NCBI RefSeq assembly: GCF_004342585.1
Contig: NZ_SLZQ01000001.1
Span: 372,001-436,000, forward strand
From: Paucimonas lemoignei
Lineage (GTDB): Bacteria; Pseudomonadota; Gammaproteobacteria; Burkholderiales; Burkholderiaceae_D
DNA length: 64,000 nucleotides
Reading direction: 5' to 3'
Part shown: positions 17,402-27,086 of the stretch, piece by piece
Numbering within the stretch: the stretch's first letter is position 1
How the letters are laid out: each line of letters opens with the position of its first letter
The notes under the pieces: generated by a model
Database searches by the model: none
Seen by the model: the letters and a program-made list of their open reading frames with translations, nothing else
Told to the model about the DNA's origin: nothing
Position numbers and translations under genes: made by a program

Positions 17402-20400
17402 TGATGGAACGTCGCAAAACATTGCGTCCGGCCGCTGCGGCTGGTGTGGCCCCGGGACCACGCTTTCAGGAAGATCCGCAGTGGTATAAGGATGCGGTCA
17501 TCTACCAGGTGCACGTCAAGTCATTCTTCGACTCAAATAACGATGGCATTGGCGACTTTGCCGGCCTGATCCAGAAGCTCGACTACATCGTCGACCTGGG
17601 CGTCAACACGATCTGGCTGTTGCCGTTCTATCCATCGCCGCGCAAGGACGATGGTTACGACATCGCCGACTACCGAGGCGTGCATCCTGATTACGGCACG
17701 ATGCAGGATGCGCGCCGCTTCATCAATGAAGCGCACAGGCGCGGCCTGCGCGTGATCACTGAACTGGTGGTCAATCACACGTCCGATCAGCATCCCTGGT
17801 TTCAGCGGGCACGCCATGCCAAGCCGGGATCGGCGGCACGCAACTTCTATGTCTGGTCGGATAACGATAACGCTTATGCCGACACGCGCATCATTTTCTG
17901 CGACACGGAAAAATCCAACTGGACCTGGGACCCGGTCGCCAATGCGTTTTTCTGGCATCGATTCTATTCCCACCAACCGGATCTGAATTTCGACAATCCC
18001 CAGGTCTTGAAGGAGGTGCTGGCGGTGATGCGCTTCTGGCTGGACATCGGCGTAGACGGCCTGCGGCTGGATGCGGTGCCGTATCTGATCGAGCGCGAGG
18101 GCACGTCGAACGAGAATCTGCCGGAAACACATGAGATTCTGAAGAGGATCCGCGCCGAACTCGACCGCAGCTATCCCGATCGCATGCTGCTTGCCGAAGC
18201 CAACATGTGGCCGGAAGACGTGCAGCAGTATTTCGGCGACGGCGACGAGTGCCACATGGCGTTTCACTTCCCGCTGATGCCGCGCATGTACATGGCGCTC
18301 GCGCAGGAAGACCGCTTCCCGATCACCGACATCCTGCGCCAGACGCCGGAAATTCCGCCGAACTGCCAGTGGGCGATCTTTTTGCGCAACCATGACGAGC
18401 TGACGCTGGAAATGGTGACCGACAAGGAGCGCGACTACCTGTGGAATTTCTATGCGTCGGAAAAGCGCGCACGCATCAATCTCGGCATTCGCCGGCGCCT
18501 GTTGCCGTTGCTGGAACGCGACCGCCGCCGCGCGGAACTGCTCAACAGTTTTCTGTTATCGATGCCGGGCACGCCGGTTTTGTACTACGGCGATGAAATC
18601 GGCATGGGCGACAATATCCATCTGGGTGACCGCGACGGCGTGCGCACGCCGATGCAATGGGCGCCGGATCGCAACGGCGGTTTTTCCCGCGCCGACCCGG
18701 CGCGATTAGTGCTGCCGCCGATCATGGACCCGATCTACGGTTATCAGGCGGTCAACGTCGAAGTCCAACACGCCGATCCGTATTCGCTGCTGAACTGGAC
18801 CCGGCGCCTGCTGGCGGTGCGCAAACAGCATTGTGCATTCTCGCGCGGTACGCTGAAGATTCTGTATCCGGCCAACCGGCGTGTGCTGGCTTACCTGCGT
18901 GAAGCCGACGGTACGTGCGAAGGTAATCTCAACGACCATATCCTGTGTGTGGCGAACGTGTCGCGCTCGGCGCAGGCGGTCGAACTCGACCTGGCGGAGT
19001 TCGCCGGACGCGTGCCGGTCGAGATGATCGGTGGCTCGGCCTTCCCGCCGATCGGCAAACTGCCATATCTGCTGACGCTGCCGCCATACGGCTTTTACTG
19101 GTTCCTGTTGACGACCGAAGCGAGCATGCCGAGCTGGCATACGCCGGCGCCTGAACCCTTGCCGGATCTGGCGACACTGGTGCTGCGGCATGGCGTGAAT
19201 GAGATCATGGAAGCATCGGCGCGCACGACCCTCGAAAAAGAAGCGCTACCGGCCTATCTGCCGAAGCGCCGCTGGTATGCGGCCAAGCAGGAAAAACTGC
19301 TGTCAACGCGCATTGCGCTGGCAACATCGCTGCCGGTATCGCACGCCCGACCGCACGTGCTGCCGACCATGCTCGCTGAGATCGAGACACACACCGGCAA
19401 GGGAACCCACCGCTACCTGCTTCCGCTGGGCTACATCCGCGAGGAAGACATTGTTACTGCCTTGCCGCACCAGCTCGCCTTGTCGCGCATCCGACGCGGA
19501 CGCCACGTCGGCCTGCTTACCGACGCGTTCGTGATGGATTCCTTCGCCTATGCGGTCGTTGATCTGATGCGCAGCGGCGCCACGATCGCGGGCGACGATG
19601 GCGAGATCCGCTTCATGCCGACCGATGCGCTGGCCGAGGTCGAAGTCAAGGCGGAGCCGGAAATCCGCCGCATGTCGGCGGAGCAGTCGAACAGCTCGCT
19701 GGTGATCGGCGACACGATGGTGCTCAAGGTAATCCGGCGCATGACGGCCGGCATCCATCCGGAAGCAGAAGTCAGCCGCTATCTCACCGTGGCCGGCTTT
19801 GCCAATACGCCGGCAATGCTTGGCGAAGCCGCACGCATCGCTGCCGACGGCACCTCTTACACGATGATGGTGATGCAACGTTTCATCGACAATCAGGGCG
19901 ATGCCTGGCAATGGACGCTGGACACGCTGGAACGCGTGATCCAGCACAGCGTGGCCGGTGATGTGACCGAGGCCGCTGATGTGTCAACGGAGATATCCGA
20001 TCCGCACGCTGACTTGATCGATCTGGTGAGCCTGCTCGGCAGGCGCCTCGGGGAAATGCACGTGGTCCTGGCGGCGCCTACCGAGGATGCGGCATTCGCC
20101 CCGCAGGTCACCGACGAGGCCGATGCAAAGGCCTGGGCTGACGCGGTCAAGCAGCAGCTGGAAGCCGCGTTCGCGGTGTTGAGAAGCAAGCGAGAATGGA
20201 GCAGCGAAGACGAGGCGCATCGTGTCGCCAACCTGATCGGGCAGCGCGAGGTGCTGCTGCGCAGGGTGGGGGAATTGGCTCTCGAAGGAATTGGCACACT
20301 GCGCATGCGCACTCATGGCGACTTCCATCTCGGGCAGGTGCTGGTCGCGCAAGGCGACGTATATATCGTCGATTTCGAGGGTGAGCCGGCTAAGTCGCTG

Positions 20401-20793
20401 GAAGAGCGGCGCCAGAAGAGCAGTCCGATGCGCGATGTGGCCGGGCTCATGCGCTCGTTCGACTACGTCGCGGCATTCTCGCGACACGCCGGCATGGGCG
20501 ATCTGTCGGAAGCCGACGAACTGCGCAAGCAACAGATTCTGCGTGATTTCGCGCCTACTGCGCAGACCACCTTCCTCGAGGCCTACCGGCAGGCAATCGC
20601 CGGCAGCCCGGTGGCATTTTCTGCCGCAGCCGAGCAGGCGCTGCTCGATCTCTTCATGCTGGAAAAGGCCGCTTACGAAGTCTGTTACGAAGCCGCCAAC
20701 CGCCCCAGCTGGGTCGCCGTGCCGGCAAATGGCCTGGCGAAGATCGCCAACGCCTTGCTGAAGCACGCTGACGGAGGCATTGCCGATGAATGA
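17401..20793 (+). CDS. treS: Trehalose synthase-maltokinase fusion (TreS-Mak/Pep2)
   Basis: Bifunctional protein of 1130 residues. The N-terminal GH13_16 part interconverts trehalose and maltose: DAVIYQVHVKSFFDSNNDG, nucleophile D224 (GLRLDAVPY), acid/base E266 (LLAEANMWPEDV) and D332 (FLRNHDELTLEM). The C-terminal part (from ~610: AYLPKRRWYAAKQ) is a maltokinase with the aminoglycoside-phosphotransferase-like catalytic loop HGDFHLGQVL (D974) and metal site IVDFEGEP (D991), giving maltose-1-phosphate for GlgE. Fusion of the two is known in many bacteria and channels maltose to the kinase. The start overlaps the glgE stop (TGATG) with a G-rich ribosome site; a second ATG follows at once. Cytoplasmic. 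Confidence 0.95.
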   Translation: MMERRKTLRPAAAAGVAPGPRFQEDPQWYKDAVIYQVHVKSFFDSNNDGIGDFAGLIQKLDYIVDLGVNTIWLLPFYPSPRKDDGYDIADYRGVHPDYGTMQDARRFINEAHRRGLRVITELVVNHTSDQHPWFQRARHAKPGSAARNFYVWSDNDNAYADTRIIFCDTEKSNWTWDPVANAFFWHRFYSHQPDLNFDNPQVLKEVLAVMRFWLDIGVDGLRLDAVPYLIEREGTSNENLPETHEILKRIRAELDRSYPDRMLLAEANMWPEDVQQYFGDGDECHMAFHFPLMPRMYMALAQEDRFPITDILRQTPEIPPNCQWAIFLRNHDELTLEMVTDKERDYLWNFYASEKRARINLGIRRRLLPLLERDRRRAELLNSFLLSMPGTPVLYYGDEIGMGDNIHLGDRDGVRTPMQWAPDRNGGFSRADPARLVLPPIMDPIYGYQAVNVEVQHADPYSLLNWTRRLLAVRKQHCAFSRGTLKILYPANRRVLAYLREADGTCEGNLNDHILCVANVSRSAQAVELDLAEFAGRVPVEMIGGSAFPPIGKLPYLLTLPPYGFYWFLLTTEASMPSWHTPAPEPLPDLATLVLRHGVNEIMEASARTTLEKEALPAYLPKRRWYAAKQEKLLSTRIALATSLPVSHARPHVLPTMLAEIETHTGKGTHRYLLPLGYIREEDIVTALPHQLALSRIRRGRHVGLLTDAFVMDSFAYAVVDLMRSGATIAGDDGEIRFMPTDALAEVEVKAEPEIRRMSAEQSNSSLVIGDTMVLKVIRRMTAGIHPEAEVSRYLTVAGFANTPAMLGEAARIAADGTSYTMMVMQRFIDNQGDAWQWTLDTLERVIQHSVAGDVTEAADVSTEISDPHADLIDLVSLLGRRLGEMHVVLAAPTEDAAFAPQVTDEADAKAWADAVKQQLEAAFAVLRSKREWSSEDEAHRVANLIGQREVLLRRVGELALEGIGTLRMRTHGDFHLGQVLVAQGDVYIVDFEGEPAKSLEERRQKSSPMRDVAGLMRSFDYVAAFSRHAGMGDLSEADELRKQQILRDFAPTAQTTFLEAYRQAIAGSPVAFSAAAEQALLDLFMLEKAAYEVCYEAANRPSWVAVPANGLAKIANALLKHADGGIADE

Positions 20794-20847
20794 GCACAGT
20801 TTGAACGACTCCGGCTTCACGAACAATGCATTACACAGGATTTTGGC

Positions 20848-23112
20848 ATGAACCACACGATTAACGATCCAGCCATCGACGTCGACCGGCAGAAGCGCGA
20901 TGCGCTGCTGGCCGGCCGTCTGGCCGATCCGTTCTCTTTCCTCGGGCCGCATCGCATCGGCGACAAGCTCGTCATCCGTACTTTCCAGCCGGGCGCCCGT
21001 GCTGTCGATATCGTGCTGCCGGGCGCGGGCATCAGCGATCATGGCGAGCTGGTGGAGTCGTTGCTCAATCTCGACCAGAGCGGCTTGTTCGTCAGCAGCG
21101 CGCCGATGCTGGCGGCGGATCAGGCTTACCTGTTGCGCATCACCTGGCCGGCTCCGGAGGGCGGCGAACTGGTGCAGATCACGGAAGATCCCTATCGCTT
21201 CGGCTTGCTGCTCGGCGAGCTCGACATGCATCTGCTGGGAGAAGGGACGCATCGCGAGCTTGGGCGCTGTCTGGGCGCAAATCCCATGACGATCGACGGC
21301 GTGGCAGGCACGCGCTTCGCCGTGTGGGCGCCGAATGCGCAACGCGTATCGGTCGTCGGCGACTTCAACCAGTGGGATGGCCGGCGCCATCCGATGCGCC
21401 TGCGCATGGAAACCGGCGTGTGGGAATTGTTCATTCCGCGTCTGGGCGCGGGCGCGCGCTACCAGTTCGAGATCGTCGGCATCGATGGCAACGTCCTGCC
21501 GCTCAAGGCCGATCCGGTTGCACGTGCCACCGAAGCGCCGCCATCCACCGTGTCGATAGTAGCGCCGGCGACGCCTTTCCAGTGGACCGATGAGCAATGG
21601 ATGCGCGACCGCTCCCGCCGCCATTCGCTCGATGCGCCCTTATCCATCTATGAAGTGCATGCCGGTTCCTGGCTGCGCAATCCGGAAGAGGGCGGCCGGA
21701 ACCTTAACTGGCACGAACTTGGCGACCGTTTGATTCCATACGCGCTCGGCATGGGCTTCACGCACCTGGAATTTCTGCCGATTATGGAACATCCCTTCGG
21801 CGGCTCCTGGGGTTATCAGCCGCTCGGCCTGTTCGCGCCGTCGGCACGCTTCGGTACGCCGGCGGCATTCGCCTCCTTCGTCGACCGTTGCCATGCCGCC
21901 GGCCTCGGCGTCATCCTCGACTGGGTGCCCGCGCATTTCCCGTCGGATGAGCACGGCCTGGCCCGCTTCGATGGCACCGCGCTGTATGAACACCAGGACC
22001 CGCGCGAAGGCTACCACCAGGACTGGAATACGCTGATCTATAACCTCGGCCGCAAGGAAGTTTCCAGCTTCCTGATCGCGTCGGCGCTGGAGTGGCTCGA
22101 GCATTTTCACGTCGACGGCCTGCGCGTGGATGCGGTGGCATCGATGCTGTACCGCGACTACAGCCGCAAGCCGGGCGAATGGGTGCCGAACGTTCACGGC
22201 GGGCGCGAGAACCTGGAAGCAGTCGCGTTCCTGCGCGAACTGAACCAGGTGGTGCGCCAACGCTGTCCTGGGGCGTTGATGATCGCCGAGGAATCGACCG
22301 CCTGGCCCGGCGTCTCCGCGCCGGTGGAAGAGGGCGGGCTTGGCTTCACCCACAAGTGGAACATGGGCTGGATGCACGACTCGCTGCACTACGCCTCGCT
22401 CGATCCTCTCTACCGCAGCCACCATCACAATGAGATGACCTTCGGGCTGGTGTATGCCTTCTCGGAAAAATTCGTGCTACCGATCTCGCATGACGAAGTG
22501 GTGCACGGCAAGGGTTCGCTGCTCAACAAGATGCCGGGCGACGACTGGCAAAAGCTCGCCAACCTGCGGGCATACCTGGGCTTCATGTGGACACATCCAG
22601 GCAAGAAGCTCTTGTTCATGGGGTGCGAATTCGGGCAAATGAGCGAGTGGAATCACGACGGCTCGCCGCAATGGGACTTGCTCGACCAGCCGGCGCACCG
22701 CGGCGTGCAGCGGCTGGTGCGCGACCTGAACCGCCTGTATGAAGGCGAACCGGCGCTGCATGAACTCGACTGTTCGCCGCAGGGCTTCGAATGGGTGATC
22801 GGCGATGACGCCGCCAACAGCGTGTTCGCCTTCCTGCGCAAGCCGGCCTCGCAAGGCGCAGCGCCGGTGCTGGTGGTGGTGAACATGACGCCCGTTGTGC
22901 GCCATGGTTACCGTATCGGCGTACCTGCATACGGTCGCTCGCCGACGGTCTGGCGCGAACTCCTCAACAGCGATGCCGAGGTCTACGGCGGCAGCGGCGT
23001 GGGCAACGCCGGCGCCGTCAATAGCGAACCGCATCCTGCGCATGGCCAGGCGCAGTCGATCCAGCTATCGCTGCCGCCGCTGTCTGTGCTGGTATTTAAA
23101 CCCGAGGGCTGA
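20848..23112 (+). CDS. glgB: 1,4-alpha-glucan branching enzyme
   Basis: GH13_9 transglycosylase of 754 residues that makes alpha-1,6 branches. Two N-terminal CBM48-like modules ([19 protein letters not shown]; then [20 protein letters not shown]) precede the barrel. Catalytic residues: D428 ([16 protein letters not shown]), E481 ([11 protein letters not shown]) and D549 ([15 protein letters not shown]). Length is normal for the long, two-module type. AGGA lies upstream of the ATG. It directly follows treS and precedes glgX copy 2, and branches the linear chains grown by GlgE or GlgA. Confidence 0.96.
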   Translation: MNHTINDPAIDVDRQKRDALLAGRLADPFSFLGPHRIGDKLVIRTFQPGARAVDIVLPGAGISDHGELVESLLNLDQSGLFVSSAPMLAADQAYLLRITWPAPEGGELVQITEDPYRFGLLLGELDMHLLGEGTHRELGRCLGANPMTIDGVAGTRFAVWAPNAQRVSVVGDFNQWDGRRHPMRLRMETGVWELFIPRLGAGARYQFEIVGIDGNVLPLKADPVARATEAPPSTVSIVAPATPFQWTDEQWMRDRSRRHSLDAPLSIYEVHAGSWLRNPEEGGRNLNWHELGDRLIPYALGMGFTHLEFLPIMEHPFGGSWGYQPLGLFAPSARFGTPAAFASFVDRCHAAGLGVILDWVPAHFPSDEHGLARFDGTALYEHQDPREGYHQDWNTLIYNLGRKEVSSFLIASALEWLEHFHVDGLRVDAVASMLYRDYSRKPGEWVPNVHGGRENLEAVAFLRELNQVVRQRCPGALMIAEESTAWPGVSAPVEEGGLGFTHKWNMGWMHDSLHYASLDPLYRSHHHNEMTFGLVYAFSEKFVLPISHDEVVHGKGSLLNKMPGDDWQKLANLRAYLGFMWTHPGKKLLFMGCEFGQMSEWNHDGSPQWDLLDQPAHRGVQRLVRDLNRLYEGEPALHELDCSPQGFEWVIGDDAANSVFAFLRKPASQGAAPVLVVVNMTPVVRHGYRIGVPAYGRSPTVWRELLNSDAEVYGGSGVGNAGAVNSEPHPAHGQAQSIQLSLPPLSVLVFKPEG

Positions 23113-23113
23113 G

Positions 23114-25288
23114 GTGAGCACGGTGGCGCGCACCCTGCCGGCGATGCAGCCGGGCTCGGCCTATCCGCTGGGCGCCTGTTATGACGGCGCCGGCACCAAC
23201 TTTGCCGTGTTTTCCGCCCATGCGGTGAAGGTGGAGTTGTGCCTGTTCGACGCCAGCGGCCGCCACGAGGTCGCGCGCTACACGCTGCCCGAATGCACCA
23301 ACGAGATATGGCATGGCTACCTGCCGAACGTTCATCCTGGCACCCTCTACGGCTATCGCGCCTACGGCCCTTACCGGCCGGAAGACGGCCACCGCTTCAA
23401 TCCCAACAAGCTGCTGCTCGACCCGTATGCGCGGCAGCTGCATGGCGCCGTGCGCTGGAGCGATGCGCTGTACGGCTACCGTTACAATTCGCCGCAGCGC
23501 GACCTGTCGTTCGATCGGCGTGATAGCGCGCCCAACATGCCCAAGGGCGTGGTGGTCGACAGCGCATTCAACTGGCACGGCGACGCCCCTCCCAGCGTGC
23601 CGTGGGAAAAGACGGTGATCTATGAAGCGCATGTGCGCGGCCTTTCGATGCGCGCGCCGCATGTGGCGCCCAAAGAACGCGGCACCTTCGCAGCGCTGGC
23701 CAATCCTTACCTGATCGAACATTTCACCAGGCTTGGCATCACCGCGCTCGAACTGCTGCCTGTGCACGCGATCCTGCAAGACCGCCGCCTGGTCAATGCC
23801 GGGTTGTCCAATTATTGGGGCTACAACACGCTGTCATTCTTCGCGCCGGAGCCGCGCTATCTAGCAGATGGCACGCTCAATGAAATGCGCCATGCGATCC
23901 GCCAGCTGCACGCCGCCGGCATCGAAGTCATTCTCGACGTTGTGTACAACCATACCTGCGAAGAAAGCGAGTTGGGGCCGACCCTGTCATGGCGCGGGCT
24001 CGACAATGCCACCTACTACCGTCTGCATGCCGGCAATTACCGTCATCTGGTCAACGATACCGGCTGCGGCAATACCCTGGCCCTATCGCATCCGCGCGTG
24101 ATCCACATGGTGATGGATTCGCTGCGTTACTGGGTGCAGGAGTTCCATGTCGACGGTTTTCGTTTCGATCTCGGCGCCACGCTCGGGAGGGAGCAACACG
24201 GCTTCGATCCAGGCGCAGGCTTCTTCGACGCCATGATGCAAGATCCCGTGCTCTCGCGGGTGAAGCTGATTTCGGAACCGTGGGACCTCGGGCCAGGCGG
24301 TTATCAGGTCGGCAACCATCCTGCCGGCATCGCCGAATGGAACGACCGCTTTCGCGACCATGTGCGCTGCTTCTGGCGCGGGGACGTTGCCATGCGCGGC
24401 GCGGTCGCAGCTCGGTTGCTTGGTTCGGCCGACATGTTCAATCACCACCGCCGCCGTGCCTGGAGCTCGATCAATTTCGTCACGGCGCACGATGGCTTCA
24501 CGCTCAACGATCTGGTCAGCTACAGCCAGAAATACAATCTAGCCAACGGCGAAGACAATCGCGACGGCAGCAACGATAACAAGAGTTGCAACTGGGGCGT
24601 CGAAGGGCCGACCGGCGATGCCCAGGTCAACGCGACCCGCGACAAGATCCGGCGGGCGATGCTGATGACGCTGATGTTTTCCAACGGCACGCCGATGCTG
24701 CTCGGCGGCGATGAATTCGGCCGCACGCAACATGGCAATAACAATGCCTACTGCCAGGACAACGAACTGTCCTGGTTCGACTGGAGTTTGCTGGAGACGG
24801 ATGCCGGGCGCGCGCTGTTCGACTTCACGCGCCGCTGCATCGCTGCGCGCATGCGTCATGCGTCGCTGCGCGGCACGCGTTTTCTGACCGCAAGCTTCCG
24901 CACCCTGCAGGGCGTGCCCGATATCGGCTGGTTCGACGAGACTGGCCATGAGATGACGCAGGACCGCTGGAATTTCGCCGAGGGGCGCCTGCTGGCACTG
25001 CGCCGGCTGGCCAGCGAGCGGCATGCAGGTTCCGCAGGCTCCCCCGGCACGACAGGCGCGCTAGTCTCCGCCACGCTGCTGCTGTTGAATGCCTTTTCCG
25101 AAGACCGTGAATTCGTACTGCCGCAGCCGGTCATGGCGTGGCGCACCGTCATCGACGCCGCCGAAGCGGTCGGCACGACTGCACAAGATTTTGACCCATC
25201 CGGCGCGCGGCAGCCGAAGCGCAACCGCATCGTCGTTGCCGCGCACAGTGCCATCCTACTCGAGGCTGATCATGTCCACGCTCCCTGA
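23114..25288 (+). CDS. glgX: Glycogen debranching enzyme GlgX (copy 2)
   Basis: Second GH13_11 debranching enzyme, 724 residues from a GTG one base after the glgB stop. The frame is open further upstream inside glgB, but family similarity begins only at MQPGSAYPLGACYDGAGTNF, so GTG 23114 (or ATG 23144) is the likely start. Catalytic residues: D352 (GFRFDLGATLGRE), E388 (LISEPWDLGPGGYQ) and the Asp of VTAHDGFTLNDLVSYS. It is close in sequence to copy 1, so the pair looks like paralogues or one acquired copy. Its place immediately before treZ suggests it supplies unbranched chains to TreY/TreZ. The 3' end overlaps treZ by 17 bases. Confidence 0.94.
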   Translation: MSTVARTLPAMQPGSAYPLGACYDGAGTNFAVFSAHAVKVELCLFDASGRHEVARYTLPECTNEIWHGYLPNVHPGTLYGYRAYGPYRPEDGHRFNPNKLLLDPYARQLHGAVRWSDALYGYRYNSPQRDLSFDRRDSAPNMPKGVVVDSAFNWHGDAPPSVPWEKTVIYEAHVRGLSMRAPHVAPKERGTFAALANPYLIEHFTRLGITALELLPVHAILQDRRLVNAGLSNYWGYNTLSFFAPEPRYLADGTLNEMRHAIRQLHAAGIEVILDVVYNHTCEESELGPTLSWRGLDNATYYRLHAGNYRHLVNDTGCGNTLALSHPRVIHMVMDSLRYWVQEFHVDGFRFDLGATLGREQHGFDPGAGFFDAMMQDPVLSRVKLISEPWDLGPGGYQVGNHPAGIAEWNDRFRDHVRCFWRGDVAMRGAVAARLLGSADMFNHHRRRAWSSINFVTAHDGFTLNDLVSYSQKYNLANGEDNRDGSNDNKSCNWGVEGPTGDAQVNATRDKIRRAMLMTLMFSNGTPMLLGGDEFGRTQHGNNNAYCQDNELSWFDWSLLETDAGRALFDFTRRCIAARMRHASLRGTRFLTASFRTLQGVPDIGWFDETGHEMTQDRWNFAEGRLLALRRLASERHAGSAGSPGTTGALVSATLLLLNAFSEDREFVLPQPVMAWRTVIDAAEAVGTTAQDFDPSGARQPKRNRIVVAAHSAILLEADHVHAP

Positions 25289-27086
25289 ACCTAATCGACC
25301 GCCCGTTCCGACCTGGCGCTTCGGCGCCGAACTCATTGCCCCCGACCAGACCCGCTTTCGTCTGTGGGCTCCCAGTTGCACGCATGCCAGCGTCGAAATC
25401 GAAGGCCGCGCCGCGCTGCCGATGACGGCCCGGGAGGGCGGCTGGTTCGAGGCCGTCGCCGATTGCGGCGCCGGCACGCGCTACCGCTACCGCGTCGGCG
25501 ATCTCGCCGTACCGGATCCGGCTTCGCGCGCGCAGGCTGGCGACGTGCACGACGCCAGCCTCGTCTGCGACCCTGCAGCCTACCGCTGGAAGAATGACGA
25601 CTGGCGCGGCTTGCCGTGGGAAGCCACCGTCATTTACGAGCTGCACCTCGGGACCTTCGGCGGCTTCGCCGGGGCGACGCAACGACTGGCCGAACTGGCC
25701 GAACTGGGTATCACCGCGGTCGAACTGATGCCGATCGCCGATTTCCCCGGGCCGCGCAACTGGGGCTACGATGGCGTGTTGCCGTATGCGCCTGATGCGG
25801 CCTACGGCACGCCGGATGAATTGAAGGCCCTGATCGATACGGCGCACGGCCTGGGGCTGATGGTGTTTCTCGACGTTGTCTACAACCACTTCGGCCCGGA
25901 CGGCAATTACCTGGGCGCCTACGCCAAGGACTTCTTCCGCGACGATATCCACACGCCGTGGGGGCAGGCGATCGATTTCCGCAAGCAGCCGGTGCGCGAC
26001 TATTTCACCGAGAATGCCATTTACTGGCTCACCGAGTTCCGCTTCGACGGCCTGCGCTTCGATGCGGTACACGCAATCAGCGAAAAGGATTGGCTGGTCG
26101 AGATGGCCCGGCGCGTTCGCGCGGCGGTGCCGGCCGGGCGCCACGTCCATCTGGTGCTGGAAAACGATGACAACTCTGCCAGGCTGCTTGCGCGCGAACC
26201 CCAGCGGTTGTTTGACGCGCAATGGAACGACGACTTGCATCATGCGATGCACGTCTTGCTGACCGGCGAGCGGGAAGGTTACTACGCCGGCTACATCGAG
26301 GATACGGCGCAAAAACTGGCGCGCGGCCTGGCCGAAGGCTTCATCTACCAGGGACAGGCGTCGCTGTTTCCGGGCGGTGAACCACGGGGCGAACCGAGCG
26401 GACACCTGCCGCCTACTTCGTTCGTGTTCTTCCTGCAGAACCACGACCAGATCGGCAACCGTGCATTCGGCGAGCGCCTGAGCGTGCTGGCTGACCCCAA
26501 CGCCTTGCGCGCGGCAACCGCCTTGCTGCTGCTGTGTCCGCATATCCCGCTGATCTACATGGGCGAGGAAATGGGCAGCACCCAGCCTTTTCTGTATTTC
26601 ACCAGCCATCCGAACCATGAACTGGCCGAAGCCGTGCGCAATGGCCGCCGGCAAGAGTTTGCGCGTTTTTCAGCATTCTCCGACCCTGCCAAGCGTGAGC
26701 GCATTCCCGACCCGAATGCCGAGCAAACCTTCCTGGATTCGATCCCCAAGCCGGCCAATGAGACCTCCTTCGCCTGGCGTGATTTCTACAAGAGCTTGCT
26801 GATCATTCGCCGCGAATACCTTGTGCCACGCCTTGCCGGCACGCGCGCGCTCGGTGCCGAAGTGCTTGGCCCGGCAGCGGTGAGAGCCCGTTGGCGCATG
26901 GGAGATGGCCGCGTCTTGATGATCGCGCTGAACCTCGGCGCCGAACCGGTGCGGATCGAATTCGAGCGCCACGCTGACGGCTATGGCGGCACCGTACTGT
27001 TTGAATCCGATGGTGTGCCCGATGCAGTTGCCGAAGGCCGTCTGCCGGATCATGCCATTCTCGCCGTACTGGAGCCTGCACAATGA
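25272..27086 (+). CDS. treZ: Malto-oligosyltrehalose trehalohydrolase
   Basis: GH13_10 enzyme of 604 residues that releases free trehalose from maltooligosyl-trehalose made by TreY. A CBM48 N-terminal domain (FGAELIAPDQTRFRLWAP) is followed by YELHLGTFGGFAGATQRL, DVVYNHFGPDGNYL, nucleophile D264 (GLRFDAVHAIS), acid/base E297 (LVLENDDNSARL) and QNHDQIGNRAFGERL. The ATG at 25272 has GAGG about 6 bases upstream and matches the usual N-terminus; it overlaps the end of glgX copy 2 by 17 bases. The stop overlaps the malQ start (ATGA). Part of the glgX-treZ-malQ-treY run seen in many Proteobacteria. Confidence 0.95.
   Translation: MSTLPEPNRPPVPTWRFGAELIAPDQTRFRLWAPSCTHASVEIEGRAALPMTAREGGWFEAVADCGAGTRYRYRVGDLAVPDPASRAQAGDVHDASLVCDPAAYRWKNDDWRGLPWEATVIYELHLGTFGGFAGATQRLAELAELGITAVELMPIADFPGPRNWGYDGVLPYAPDAAYGTPDELKALIDTAHGLGLMVFLDVVYNHFGPDGNYLGAYAKDFFRDDIHTPWGQAIDFRKQPVRDYFTENAIYWLTEFRFDGLRFDAVHAISEKDWLVEMARRVRAAVPAGRHVHLVLENDDNSARLLAREPQRLFDAQWNDDLHHAMHVLLTGEREGYYAGYIEDTAQKLARGLAEGFIYQGQASLFPGGEPRGEPSGHLPPTSFVFFLQNHDQIGNRAFGERLSVLADPNALRAATALLLLCPHIPLIYMGEEMGSTQPFLYFTSHPNHELAEAVRNGRRQEFARFSAFSDPAKRERIPDPNAEQTFLDSIPKPANETSFAWRDFYKSLLIIRREYLVPRLAGTRALGAEVLGPAAVRARWRMGDGRVLMIALNLGAEPVRIEFERHADGYGGTVLFESDGVPDAVAEGRLPDHAILAVLEPAQ

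Noticed and set aside
19984-21624. Long minus-strand open frame of about 546 codons across the treS/glgB junction
   Set aside because: It spans two well-supported genes on the other strand and shows no protein family features.
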